Positions 11,100 to 22,236 of a stretch of 64,000 nucleotides of DNA are shown in pieces (within the stretch, counting starts at the first letter, position 1; each line of letters begins with the position of its first letter). A model generated the notes under the pieces. The model ran no database searches and was not told where the DNA came from. It saw nothing but the letters and a program-made list of their open reading frames with translations. The translations under genes and the position numbers were made by a program. The stretch is from Doryteuthis pealeii. Its lineage: Eukaryota > Mollusca > Cephalopoda > Myopsida > Loliginidae. The stretch covers positions 69,642,139 to 69,706,138 of the forward strand of contig CM042152.1 in NCBI GenBank assembly GCA_023376005.1, read 5' to 3'.

Positions 11100-11690
11100 C
11101 ATATATGTGTAGTAGTTACCCAACACCTCTACCACAAGTAGGATGCAACACAAGGTCAATTTTCAAGTAGAGTACAACTGGTTTGAATTTAGTATTTTCC
11201 TTCTCCTAGACTGGTTGCCATACCAAGATTAAGTGTCCTGGGTATGACATTAAACTGCATCTAATGGTGAAGTTCCAATTCTTGAACTCTGGGAAGTGGT
11301 GGCGTACTCCTTTATCGCCATTACTCCCAGTCCCACCCTGACCCATAGTGGTAGTATCTGTTCGAGTTTCATCTATGGGTTAAATAGAAAAAATAAGTTT
11401 TAAAAAAAAATTGAGTTTTACAAAAATTGAGTACCTATCAAGAATGGATTAAACAAAATCTTTTTGGCATAAGATAACCCAACGAGGGTCGACATGCCGT
11501 AAATATCAACCAACCAACCAACCAAGGTTAAAAAAAAAATAGTCTGTCCTACTATTAACCCATGACTAGGGAGTAAGAGAATAGTTTGATTCATGCCTTT
11601 CCCAAAGGTAGTAGCAATATGTGAAATGTAGACAGCCTTGTCCAGGATTTGATCTTGGGTCCCTGCTTGGTTTCTATGATGTTATGAGGC
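11100..11690 (-). mobile_element. Family-B SINE split by a LINE-tail insertion
   Basis: The left half (11100-11237) and right half (11524-11690) together make one family-B element. They are interrupted at the 'accaag(a/g)ttaa' position by an unrelated plus-strand repeat at 11238-11523. The sequence ACCAAGATTAA before and ACCAAGGTTAA after the insert looks like a target-site duplication. Confidence 0.75.
11238..11523 (+). mobile_element. R1 repeat (LINE 3' tail type), nested insertion
   Basis: This is the 5'-truncated 3' end of the R1 family: 'tggtgaagttccaattct', 'gacccatagtggtagtatct', then 'ataacccaacgagggtcgac' and (CAAC)n-like CAACCAACCAACC. 5' truncation, a simple-sequence tail and a target-site duplication fit LINE-type retrotransposition. 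Confidence 0.75.
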
Positions 11691-11699
11691 TTCATAAAT

Positions 11700-11910
11700 A
11701 CTCTGGCATTCTGCAGTAGGATTACAGCAAGGTTAGATCTGTATTGAGTTACAGCTACTTGTTGCATTGTCTTTCCAATTCGACGGTAATTGGACCTTTC
11801 TCAAAGGTAGTAGCACTGTGAAATGTAGACAGCCTTGTCCAGATTTTGAGCTTGGGTCCCTAGGTCTATTTCCAACGATGATAACCATTACTCTACAAGT
11901 GCAAGGTTCA
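11700..11910 (-). repeat. Mixed repeat: dispersed unit plus family-B SINE fragment
   Basis: 11700-11795 resembles 35605-35705 and 52205-52320 ('ttcgacggtaattggac'). 11795-11910 is a minus-strand family-B SINE fragment reaching the tRNA head (TAACCATTACTCTACAAGTGC in plus orientation). The following 11910-12440 holds no feature I recognise. Confidence 0.55.
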
Positions 11911-12439
11911 TTTATTTTTTTGGTGGTGGTGGGGGGGTAGTAGGGAAGAGAGAAGAAATCTATCTTTGAGAGATAAGAACTGAAGAGCCAATCAGAACGT
12001 TTTAACTGCCAATCCTGACAAACATTTGAGAGGATCCGACAAATGGACTCTGAGTGAAGGACAACTGTCACTGGCTATAAAAATCAATAAGCACAAAAGG
12101 ACAGTCTTTTTCTCCTCCCTCTCTCCTCGATTTGCAACAACCACCAACTCCCCACTCACCCTAACCACTCTCCACTTTTGACACTTTTATGTAAGGATCT
12201 GCTCACTTTAAAAATTACGGCTTGCTGACATGTACAACTTCTACAATTAGAGTTCTGCCGTTGACATGATTTTAGGGATGTGTCTTCCTTTCTTCCTTCT
12301 TGCCCTTCCTAGCAAGTGCTTTGTGCTACGTCTTCTTAAAAAGTGATTTCTAATATTTTTACAGTAAATTTCTTTCATGTCAATTTGTTGGTCATTTAGT
12401 TGACATTTTCAAAATTATCATCACCATCTCAAGTCATAG

Positions 12440-12835
12440 TGTATTGTATGGTATGATGATGATGATATGACTTGATGAGGATTATTATATGATCATGATA
12501 TGACTTGATGATGATGATGATGATATGATTTGATGATTATGATATGACTTGAGAATGATTATGGTATGACTTGATGAGATGATTATGACTTTATGATATG
12601 ATTTGATGATAATGATTATATGACTTGATATGGCTTGATGAAGATTATGACTTGTTATAACTTGAAGATGATTATGGTATGAATTGATTATGATATGGCA
12701 ATTATATGACTTGATGACAATGATATAATATGACATAATGATGATAATTATATGACTTAATGATGATGAATATACTTAATAATCATCATCAAGTCATACT
12801 GACATATTTGTCATATCATTATCATCATACTGTGA
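12440..12835. repeat. Degenerate (ATGACTTGATGATG)n tandem repeat
   Basis: Variants of TATGACTTGATGATGAT fill the interval in one orientation to about 12775, then appear inverted (ATCATCATCAAGTCATA). An apparent open frame through it is low-complexity and not a gene. Confidence 0.85.
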
Positions 12836-13080
12836 TATATTTTCGTATCATTATCATCATACTGTGATGTATTTGTTCTGCTTATTTCTTAAAAAAGAAA
12901 AAAAATCCAAAAGTCTCTCTTTATAAACACTGACTTTTGGAATTTTTTTCAAAATCAACTTCCGGTGTGAGGTCTTTTTGAATCGAAAGTTAGCATCTCT
13001 CACAACAAACATTTTAATACAATGAGCACACACGTGAAAACGACTGCTATTAATCGGTGTCTCGATTAATTCAGTGGATT

Positions 13081-13119
13081 TAACCCTGAAGATCCTTATG
13101 GTGAAACTCGAGTAGGTTA
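13081..13119 (+). ncRNA. Hammerhead-ribozyme-like motif, no tRNA head
   Basis: In order: stem I TAACC, core CTGAAGA, stem II region TCC-TTAT-GGT (two GC pairs inside a T-T mismatch), GAA, stem III ACTCGAGT (perfectly self-complementary), A17, then GGTTA, five pairs with TAACC. Stems I and III and all core bases are intact, and only stem II is weak. The cleavage triplet would be GUA. Confidence 0.6.
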
Positions 13120-13261
13120 TCTCTTGTACCTATTTTATAATAAATTTGCTCTATTTAGTATTGAGTACTTTGTATATGTTATATCGCTGACTTAGCCCCC
13201 TGAATTCCACACTTACTAACCATCTTGACCACATTCACCAGTAAGTCCCCTTTTCCTTTAT

Positions 13262-13308
<47 letters not shown>

Positions 13309-13310
<2 letters not shown>

Positions 13311-13513
13311 AATAAAAAGGCCTTAAATACCATAGGTATCGTGATTATGGACCATTTCCACTCATGGGTATCTAGGGCCCACCGATCTTCTTCAGACCAC
13401 GTTTTTATTTTATTAAGACGTGGTCTGAAGAAGCTCGGTGGGGCCCAGATAACCACGAGTGGAAATGGTCCATAATCACGATACCCATGGTATTTAAGGC
13501 CTTTTTATTCACA
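13309..13513. repeat. Long inverted repeat, ~90-bp arms
   Basis: GAATAAAAAGGCCTTAAATA at the left end recurs inverted at the right end. The arms stay about 95% identical up to a ~20-bp AT spacer near 13400-13420. It is flanked on the left by (TA)n(TG)n. Confidence 0.95.
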
Positions 13514-13646
13514 AATGAATTTGTTGTGTTTATAAAAATTAAACATTGAGCTATCATATGGAACCTGAATTCTACAACAAACTACTGGTAGAGAATAAGA
13601 CCAGCCTAGAATCACCTTGTATCAAGAAACTTGGTACCCCAACAAA

Positions 13647-13648
<2 letters not shown>

Positions 13649-13693
<45 letters not shown>

Positions 13694-13846
13694 AGCATCT
13701 GTCCATGATAATATTAATGCTTCTATTTAGGAAGGAGTGAATAATTCTGATTAGCATTTCATAGTTAACAGCTGTCCATGATGATATTAATGCTTCTATG
13801 TAGGAAGGAGTGAAGAAATCTAATTAATATTTCATAGTTAACTTTG
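13649..13846. repeat. (TA)n tract and 73-bp tandem duplication
   Basis: 13649-13690 is (TA)n. 13701-13773 repeats at 13774-13846 (CATGATAATATTAATGCTTC / CATGATGATATTAATGCTTC, AGGAAGGAGTGAA) with about 90% identity. 13850-14530 holds nothing I can assign. Confidence 0.8.
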
Positions 13847-14535
13847 TTATACCAAGAATTTGAATGACTAAAAAATGTTCAATACAAATGCAAACCTCAC
13901 AAGATTATCATTCAGTTGCCAATTGTACTGGAAATTACTTTATTCCTTAATGTAGCATAATTATTAGCGTCTACCCGAATTTGAGATTAAAAATAAAACT
14001 GTATTCAGATTTCTAGAGAATGAGAGGAAGAAGAAATAAGGACAAACAAAGTTTAAAATTTGGAAGAGTAAACACACAACGGAGTGCCAGTAACTTGGCC
14101 GAAGAATGACACCAGAAATAGATTTTAAAATAAAAACAAAAGTTTCAGGTGATGACCGGAAACAGAAGTGACGCAGCGACGAGAAACGGAGGAAGAAGAA
14201 AATCAGCCTCTTTTCCTTTTGGCAATAATGGGAGTCAAACCTGTCTCATGGGTCCCCGGATGGGTCTGACATAGCAGTAGTGAACATGATTTATGACAGA
14301 GTAATTTGACCGTACCCTCTCTCTCTTTCTCTCTGTCTTTCCTTCTCTCCGAAAAAGAGCCCACGAGCCTGGAAATAAATACTAAGCCCCTTGTGACTAT
14401 ACAACTTGTGTGTATGTTGTTCCTTGACCTAACAGCTACTAATAATAATGACTACTACTACAACTTGAGTTGGCCCATGCGACATACCTCATTCTGATAC
14501 ATATATCGTTTTAGTGTAATGCTACATTAAGAGTA

Positions 14536-14916
14536 CTAGCAAAATAAAAAACACCCTCCAGACGATGTAAAAATAGATTTTTGAAACATATTGCCTGAGG
14601 AGTGGGAGTAAAAAATTCAATGTCAGCGAGTTTGTTACCCTAAGTAAGTAAAATCATCAAATTCATTAAAGGATTAAAAAATAAAACAATTTGAAATGTA
14701 AACTTTAAATATATATCAAAATAAAACAAACTATATATAGATATATAATACCAGTCATGTATTTATTAAAACTTGTTTTAAAAAACAATGAGGACTGTCT
14801 AATGTTGCATGTTCAAATTTTGAGTGTATTTATTCTATGTTATGATGATTTTGGGTAATGTGATGTAAGCAGTGACGTAATTTTTGTTACAGACAAAAAC
14901 TGGAAGCGAATCTCCA

Positions 14917-14926
<10 letters not shown>
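14536..14926 (-). mobile_element. Non-autonomous Helitron, family H2
   Basis: On the minus strand it ends with CTAG at 14536-14539, preceded by a decayed hairpin (CACCCTCCAGACGATG in plus orientation). Its 5' side carries the family sequence AATGGAGATTCGCTTCC and merges into a (TA)n tract at about 14926. The interior aligns with 54827-55266 at over 90%. Confidence 0.75.
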
Positions 14927-14948
<22 letters not shown>

Positions 14949-15033
14949 GGAAGTAAGATGAGGAAATTGATCCAACAGTATGTGGAGAAAATTTAGAAAC
15001 AATTATGGGATGTTATGATGGATGGAAATTTAT

Positions 15034-15082
15034 AGTCGATGTTCGAACATTTCAGTTTACAATGGAAACCTTCTTCAGGACT
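15034..15082 (-). ncRNA. Hammerhead-like motif, variant with offset stem II
   Basis: Minus strand: stem I AGTC, core CTGAAGA, one extra A, stem II GGTTT...AAACT, GAA, stem III ATGTTCGAACAT (self-complementary, 12 nt), C17, then GACT pairing with AGTC. The extra base between core and stem II also occurs at 27602-27645. It may reflect a variant or decayed form. It is bracketed by two (TA)n tracts. Confidence 0.45.
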
Positions 15083-15152
15083 GTGAGATTAAGAAGAAAC
15101 CAGGATTTATGTGGATAAGAGATGATGGATGTTTTGTATGTGTAAATTTTCT

Positions 15153-15195
<43 letters not shown>

Positions 15196-15199
15196 TACA

Positions 15200-15359
15200 C
15201 ACACCAACCTCCCCACACCAGTAGGATGAGACAAAAGGCCAATTTCTTAAGCAGAGTTTAACAGGTCTGTTATGACGATTTTGGGTAATGTGATGTAAGC
15301 AGTCACATAGTTTTTGTTACAGACAAAAACCAGAAGCGAATCTCCATTATTAATAGATT
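15200..15359 (-). mobile_element. Family-B SINE fragment joined to Helitron H2 5' end
   Basis: 15200-15265 is a family-B SINE end ('aggatgagacaaaaggccaa'). 15267-15359 is the 5' part of an H2 Helitron (minus strand), ending ...TCCATTATTAATAGA in plus orientation. Confidence 0.65.
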
Positions 15360-16400
15360 CTAAAAGTGTATCACTCTGATAAAAATTCTGCTATGATGTG
15401 CCAATTTTTCTAGGTTATGGTAACATACAATATACGTAGATTCTCACACATTTATATATAACATAATTAGAATTTTAGTAAGATATAGATGAGGAAGATA
15501 GATTAGAAAAATCTAAAAAAGATGTTAATCGATGAATAACCAGCAGCTGCTTTATTTTTTTTCTTACTATACAAAACCTTGATCAATAAAAACAATGAGT
15601 TTCACAAATTCAATAAATAAAAGAAAAAAAAAAGAGGAGAAAAATCCATTTTCAATATTTATTCTCTTTCATTTTCTAACTTGCTATCAAAACAGCCATA
15701 TTTACAAAATGCCTTCAATGAAAATGGACTAGAAATGTTTTTGTTTTTTTTGTTTGTGTTTTTTTTGGTTATTTTGTTGGTTTTGTTTTGTTTTTTTGGT
15801 AGTTTGTTTTCATCCATTCAGTTCTACTGCAAGATTTTTATGAAGGATGGTGGAAATTTTGTCTCTATTTTTCCGATTGATAAAAAAAAAAAAAAAACAT
15901 TAAAAAAACATCTAAAAATAAATAAAAAAACATTAAAAAACATTAAAAAAAACATAAAAAAAAAATAAAGCCACTAAAAAGAAACAACAAAAATAAACAA
16001 CTATAAAACAAACACTAAAACAAAAACAACTAAAAACAAAACAACTAAAAACAAAAAAGAAAGCAACATTTGTAAGGATTATAGTGAGGCAGTTTTTAAA
16101 TAATAAAGAATGAAAATTAGAAGACATTTCATTGATTTCTAAATCTTTATTGTCTGAACGATCTGTTTATTCCCCAGATGGCAACCATTTCATCTTTTGA
16201 TAAGCTTCTTATCAAGAAATTCTCGGCCATAGATTGCGAAAATGTGGATTCTTTTTTAAACAAGCTTTTTACAAAAACCAAAGCCACCAAATACAAACTG
16301 AAATTAAAAATTCCAACTTGAAATTGAAAAGAAAAGTATCCCCCTTATATGTGGATAGATAGAGAGAAAATTATCAACCTTTTTTTTTTTCTTTTTTCTT
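15360..16400. other. A/T homopolymer-rich interval, no gene
   Basis: Runs of T at 15735-15800, of A at 15882-16060, and of T at 16380-16420 dominate. Open frames here are homopolymer translations. No structured repeat is recognised. Confidence 0.6.
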
Positions 16401-16419
16401 TTCTTTTTTTTTTTTTTTG

Positions 16420-16995
16420 TTTAATTTTAATGGCATATCAACCCTTGTTGGGTTATTTTATGGAGAAGACATTTTGTTTTATTCATTCTTCATGGGTACT
16501 CATTTTTTTTAAACACATTTTTTAAACTTTTTTTTTTCTATCTAAACCATAGATGGAACCCTTACAGGGTCAGAGTGAACTGGGAGCAATGGTGATGAAA
16601 GGGTACTCCACATTCCCCAGAGCTCCAGAACTTCAGCATCAGAAAGTTTAACATCATTCCCAGGACATAGAGACCCTCAGCCAATGCCTTATTGCACATA
16701 TATGTTAAAAAGGGTTAGGGTTTTCCATAAGGGCAATAGGATTGTGACAATAATATAGGTGCTACACCTTGACGTGACCTGCTGATTGATTGGAGAGGGC
16801 CTCTCTGATCACCTGTCTAGCCTAAGTAAAGTGGAGTGTTGCATGACTGCTCAACCACCAGGATTCCATTCTTAAATATCATAGGTCGCCACTCACAGTC
16901 AACAGGTGGCCCCATTGGGGGAGGGTTTTACACCTCTGCAGTGGTACAGTCTGTGTATTCTAAAGCCCCAGCCAACAGGGCTTGATCAATCTTTC
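16420..16995 (-). mobile_element. R1 repeat, ~575 bp
   Basis: In minus orientation it runs from the 'cagaggtgtaaaacc' block through 'ttgcccttatgg' to the tail 'aacccaacaagggttgatat' at 16430-16460, followed by T-rich sequence. Five other long copies lie in the window. I find no clear protein domain. It may be a LINE 3' region or a SINE-like unit that shares the LINE tail. Confidence 0.7.
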
Positions 16996-17001
16996 ATCTT
17001 A

Positions 17002-17643
17002 CTAGCAAATATATGCACCCTCCGGGTGCAAGTATTTAAGTTTTAATATAATAATATATCATATTAAATTAGAAAGGCAAATGAAACTGAATAAGAATGC
17101 AGATAAAAAGATTAGTAACAGAGGGGGTATGATTGAAAAATAGAACAACTTTGAAACTAACTCTTCCATCATTTTCCATTACTCCCTTCTTTCATTGGTA
17201 AATTTTCCTAATTTAACTATTTAGTTAAAATAGGAAATAAAGAATAAAATTGTAGTTATTTCTTCTTGCTAATGGATTTCTTTTAAGATTTATCCGCAAG
17301 ATTTTTGCTCATATTCAATAAGATAAAAACCAAACAATTAGAAATCAATAATACTAAGCATATATTTATTAAAATCAAATTTTTAATATCAATATGCAAA
17401 TTAGCCTTCCCATTCACACTGTAAACCGCTATTTTGTTGTATATATAAATACAATTGCATGTTGTTAGTATGTAGATATGGTCAAGAGTCTTAATGATGA
17501 AAAACAATTTTATCAATAATTAAAGTTTAAATAGAAATAAAGTCATGTAGAATGTGATGTAAATAACAAAGGGAATTGTGACTTGTATAGTAATATAGTT
17601 TCGGTTACAGACAGAAAAACACACAATCTTTATTATAATAAGA
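17002..17643 (-). mobile_element. Non-autonomous Helitron, family H1, complete ends
   Basis: Minus strand: starts TCTTATTATAATAAAG after A (17644) and ends with hairpin GCACCC-GGA-GGGTGC, then ATATATTTG and CTAG at 17002-17005, followed by T. Length is 642 bp. There is no coding capacity for Rep/helicase, so it would need an autonomous partner. Confidence 0.9.
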
Positions 17644-17649
17644 TATATG

Positions 17650-17867
17650 ATGTCACAATATACAAATGCTTGATCCCTGGTGGCAAATCTAACTCAGATT
17701 TTCATAGACATCATTAATAAATAAGATTTATTTTATGTATTAATGATTTAGAGTATAAATTAAATACTCATTGATAAACTTGTGCAATTTCTGAGGGTAT
17801 TATGACGTAAGGAGGGACATAGTTTCGGTTACAGGCAGACAGACACCGAATCTCCATTATAGTAAGA
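17650..17867 (-). mobile_element. Helitron-family 5' end fragment
   Basis: Minus strand begins TCTTACTATAATGGAGATTC and includes GTAACCGAAACTATG..., as in H1/H2 5' ends. The 3' boundary is unclear. It lies immediately beside the full element at 17002-17643. 17880-18880 holds nothing I can assign. Confidence 0.6.
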
Positions 17868-18889
17868 TATGGTTCGTTTAAGAAATAATTTTCTAGTTTA
17901 TATTCAATTCTCATTAAAGTGAGAGAAAAAAATCACTCTATTTAGTTGTTCAACAAAAAATTCTAATTATACCAGACCTGAAGGCCAGTGTGAATAAAAC
18001 AAAGAATCCATTCCTTTTCCATTGTTATTGAAAATAATTCTCAAAGAGTAGGTCAAATTACATACCCCCCCCCCCATGGTGCCAATGGCCCCCTCGTCCC
18101 TTGCTTACCAGATGGCCTAACTTATCCTTCATTTCTTTGCCCTCATTCCTCTGACTCTTGCTTCCAGCAATACATACAAATATATCTTATTGATTAAACA
18201 TATTAAATGGTCGTCCTGGCAACATACATCATCTCTCTGTCTTATTGAAGTTATTGCTTCTGTCTCATTGCTGAATATATGATTCATCATAGTCATGAAT
18301 TAGTCAAAGTTCTATCGTATTCCCATCGGGAGACAGATCTGGTCAAATTAAATTCTTACTACTACTTCTGAATAACGGAGACGGTGATCAAAGTGAAACG
18401 AGCCAACGTGTATAGCCAGATGATAATTGGGCATGTCTCTGCATTGTAAGAAGATTTAAGATTAAGTATTAGCAGTTTGCGGACTACAGTTGACATTCGG
18501 CTTACTTTGATCACAATGCTTTGACAGGGGGCAGCTTTAGTCTTTTCCAGGTAGATGTGTCGTAACCCACTGGTCTTCAACAAAAGACTTTGAAGTTAAT
18601 CATTATCACATTTCCCAATTTTATTTCACGCTAGAAGACAAGTACTTTCTTTTTCATTTGTTTGTAACTGCAAAGATGGGAATACTCAGCTGAATAATTC
18701 AAGAAATAATGATATGTCATTTCCATTCATTATTTGAACTTATATGCAGATCTTTGCCATTTTTATCATAACAATCTGGTGTGCTCCATAACCTTCTTCA
18801 TATTTAAGATTGCATATGGTAATCTTAGAGGAACTTCGAATAGAATCCTCTTGTTATCATTTCCTGATAACTAAGATCCAATCCATTTG

Positions 18890-19675
18890 ACTGGTGATCC
18901 GACTATGATCAATCCAATCCATTTGACTGGTATGATCAATTACTATGACCAATCCATTTGACTGATATGACAATGACCAATCCATTTGACTGGTATGATC
19001 AATTACTATGACCAATCCATTTGACTGGTATGATCAATTACCAATGACCAATCCATTTTGACCAATGACCAATCCATTTGACTGGTATTCAATTACTGTG
19101 ACCAATCCATTTGACTGGTATGATCAATTACTATGACCAATCCATTTGACTGTATGATCAATTGGACCAATCCATTTGGACTGGTATGATCAATTGACTA
19201 TGACCAATCCATTTGACCAATCCATTGACCAATCCATTTGACTGGTATGATCAATTGCTATGACCAATCCATTTAAATGTATGATCAATTGCTATGACCA
19301 ATCCATTTGACTATGATCAATTACTATGACCAATCCATTTGACTGGTATGATCAATTGCTATGACCAATCCATTTGACCAATCCATTTGACTGGTATGAT
19401 CAATTACTATGACCAATCCATTTGACTGGTATGATCAATTACTATGACAATGACTGGATGATCGATCCATTTGACTGGTATGATCAATTACTGTGACGAA
19501 TCCATTTGACCAATCCATTTTGGATATGACCAATCCATACTGGTATGATCAATTACTGTGACAAATCCATTGACTGGTATGATCAATTACTGTGACAAAT
19601 CCATTTGACTGGTATGATCAATTACTATGACAAATCCATTTGAATGGAATGATCACTATAACCAATCAATATGAC
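18890..19675. repeat. Minisatellite, ~35-bp unit
   Basis: About 20 imperfect units built from ATGACCAATCCATTTGACTG and GTATGATCAATTACT. Units gain or lose the 'ccatttgac' half-repeat. There is no open frame of note and no CRISPR-like conserved repeat with unique spacers. Confidence 0.95.
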
Positions 19676-19887
19676 CAACCCATTTTGTTTTCTTTAGAAC
19701 TCCATATTAACTTAGACAACAGACATTAAACTAACTGCCATGTTTATTCCCCATAAAGACACATACAAAAGTAAAGGTCATAACTACATATTTACAATTA
19801 TCAAGTTAGATAATTCAGTCTTCAACATTGCTCCTCGCTTTTTATAAAATCTGCTGTTCTATTTAAAATAAAGAATCATTAAAAGGT

Positions 19888-20215
19888 TCATTTATGCAAC
19901 AAGTCACTTAAACTTTCAGGAGAGTCTCCCTTCCTTTCTTTAATGTCTATTGGGGATATAGATGAGACATACAGATTTTGGTCTATAATAATCCTCTCTT
20001 TTGTTTGTCTAACGCCTAATCCAAAAACTTTAAATGTTCCACTTTTATGCTTTCCAACTTTTAATATTTTTTTTTAATTCTGAGATCCCATTTTTCTGAA
20101 ACAAATCATTTCCACAGAATACAAAGTCATCCACGTGCATTGTCAGAATACCCATTTATCCAAGTTACCATTTGCATCATGCCAAAGAAACGGTGCATTT
20201 GTTGTATATTTAAAA
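19888..20215 (-). pseudogene. Ty1/copia reverse-transcriptase remnant
   Basis: Three minus-strand frames, linked by frameshifts, give NAPFLWHDANGNLDKW, then TMHVDDFVFCGNDLFQKN (the VDD catalytic motif of copia reverse transcriptase), then LKVGKHKSGTFKVFGLGV and IIIDQNLYVSSISPID. The order and spacing match the palm region downstream of the active site in copia elements, most like the GalEa-type of marine invertebrates (clade call is inference). Frameshifts and a stop at 19888 make it dead. Confidence 0.8.
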
Positions 20216-20229
20216 GAAGGTGAAAACGG

Positions 20230-20668
20230 AAATAGGGTCTTCCGGTTGGATCGAGGCAGGGAGAAGACGAAAAGAGTAACAAAGGACTTTTTCCGGGTAA
20301 AGCGAACAAAGAAAGATGGGTAACAATAAGTTCGGAAAGATAACAAAAGAAAATGCGTAGGCGTTTGATATATATAAAAGGAAGTCAGGGATCCCAGGTC
20401 AGTCAGACAGGAGACAGCGGACGGCGAACAGTGAGTGACCGACACACACGATCCGTCGCGGCCAAGGGTGTTGAGACGCCACCAGCCACCCCTTTACCTC
20501 ACCAGCCTAGCTGTAGTAGTAGTCATCGTCAACCCTTGGGCACTCATTGTAAGCTCTGCGCTTTCACCACCCACACACCGAAGAAAATAAAGAAGGGTCC
20601 TCTCTTTGTACATACGTATCTGTTGTTTATTGAAGTCCAGTAGTCGGTAGTAGCTGACTACTACATAT
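20230..20668 (+). mobile_element. LTR-like block with TATA box and polyA signal
   Basis: TATATAAAAG at 20371-20380 is followed about 206 bp later by AATAAAG (20586-20592) and a GT/T-rich stretch, ending ...CTACTACA. This promoter-to-polyadenylation spacing and the ACA end fit a solo LTR inserted beside the copia remnant. The left border and target duplication are not clear. It could instead be a short host promoter or first exon. Confidence 0.4.
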
Positions 20669-21069
20669 ATCGTCTAGGGTTAGTGACGATACCCACTACG
20701 TATGCAGATACACGAAGTAGGGCCGTGAATTTGATGCCAGTATATAACACATTGTCATATGCACTCACTATTCCTTTTAGGCTAATTAACTCATGATTAA
20801 CTCTTTTGTACCATGAACACATTATTAAATCCATAAATTCAACTTCCATGCCCGTGACTCTGAATTTTGAATGATGGAAAAAAAAATGTATAAGTGATTG
20901 ACAGGACTTAACCTTTTACTAACCCTGTAGTTGGTCTCTGATTGACTAGAGCCAAGCATGAGAACAGAAAGATAGAAAGACAGTTTTGGCCGAGTGATTG
21001 AGTAGAACAGATTCAAAATGGCATCTGTGGTCCATAGGCCATTTCTTCATTTGTGGTGTTCTTACTGGG

Positions 21070-21795
21070 CTGAATAAAAGACATCTAAAAAAGCAATATC
21101 AAGTCTTGTGTTTGTTACTAAAAACAGCAGTGGACACAAAGATGAGATGTCACAAGAAGACCCAAGTAGTCCTAGACCAGGAAGAACAGATACCCAGATA
21201 GACAATAGACAACCCAAGCAGCTAAAAAGATAAGTATACTTTAAAAACTAGGTTTTTCAAAACTATAGGCAGGTGGCAGGAGCCTATGTTTATATATTTT
21301 AGTTTCTCATTAGGTTTATGGTATGGCTTATGTATTCTGTATTCTAGGTTTAAATTAACATCTAGGAAACTAATATTTGTTAAATTTGTATCTATAGTAA
21401 TCTTAAGACCGTGTTGTGTAGGTGAGCAGTTAAATTTTTACGGAATTTATCTAAGGTATGGCTGCTGCTGTTACGAGACAGTCATAGACCATCATCATGG
21501 TAAATTCCAAAGGTGTGTTCTGGGAATTTACTTTTTAATTAGTCGAGAATGAATATGAAGAAAAGAACAGTGCTATGCAACACAGGCAAGATGAAAAATA
21601 AGACCCATCAAAGGACAGATGGGATGGAAGACATCTAAAAAACAATATCAAGTCTTGTGTTCATCACTAAAAGTTACAAGGGCAAAAAGATGAAAACACT
21701 CAAATAGTCCCTGACCAGAAAGAACAGAGAACTAGCCCAGATACCCAGATAGACAACCCAACCAACTCAGAAGAAAATAAGTATATTGTAAAAAT
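21070..21795 (+). repeat. Direct repeat of ~170 bp flanking a unique core
   Basis: 21070-21245 (AGACATCTAAAAAAGCAATA, AGATACCCAGATAGACAA) recurs at 21628-21795 with about 85% identity. The ~380 bp between carries no recognised domain. It might be a degraded element with terminal repeats. 20670-21060 and 21800-22055 show nothing else. Confidence 0.55.
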
Positions 21796-22059
21796 AAGAA
21801 GAGAAAAAAAGGTCTATGCAATACAGGCGACAATAGAAAGTTTAAAAAATAGATTTGAAAATCCCTCATTTGTCTCCGAGAATAATCTGTATTATTAGGA
21901 TTATTCAAACTATTATCCTCATCTTTATTGTTATCTGTAGAATGTTTTTGCCAATGTGGCCTCCAGCAACTCAACCCTTTATTCAGTCCATGGGGTATAC
22001 TGTTCTCATTCCATTAACCATGACTGGTACAAGTGTTAAGCTGTGTTAATTATTATTCA

Positions 22060-22160
22060 TGTTACTGTCACCCTTGACCAGGATTGAACCTGCAGCCTAG
22101 AAATAACTGTCACTTAGAACTGTCTTAAACCAACGCCTATATCCACTATGCCATGTGCCA
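22060..22160 (-). mobile_element. tRNA-like SINE head, family C
   Basis: Minus strand shows a perfect A box TGGCATAGTGG and B box GGTTCAATCC about 63 bases apart. That spacing suggests descent from a tRNA with a long variable arm (Ser/Leu type). Acceptor pairing is poor, so a SINE head is more likely than a tRNA gene. Confidence 0.6.
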
Positions 22161-22236
22161 AAAAATTCAGAGAAATTAATATAATCAGTTTGTTCTGAGA
22201 TTTTGCGGTGGACACATTGTTCCATTCATGTTACCT

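Noticed and set aside
18890..19675. CRISPR-like array
   Set aside because: Units are continuous and variable, with no unique spacers, in a eukaryotic context.
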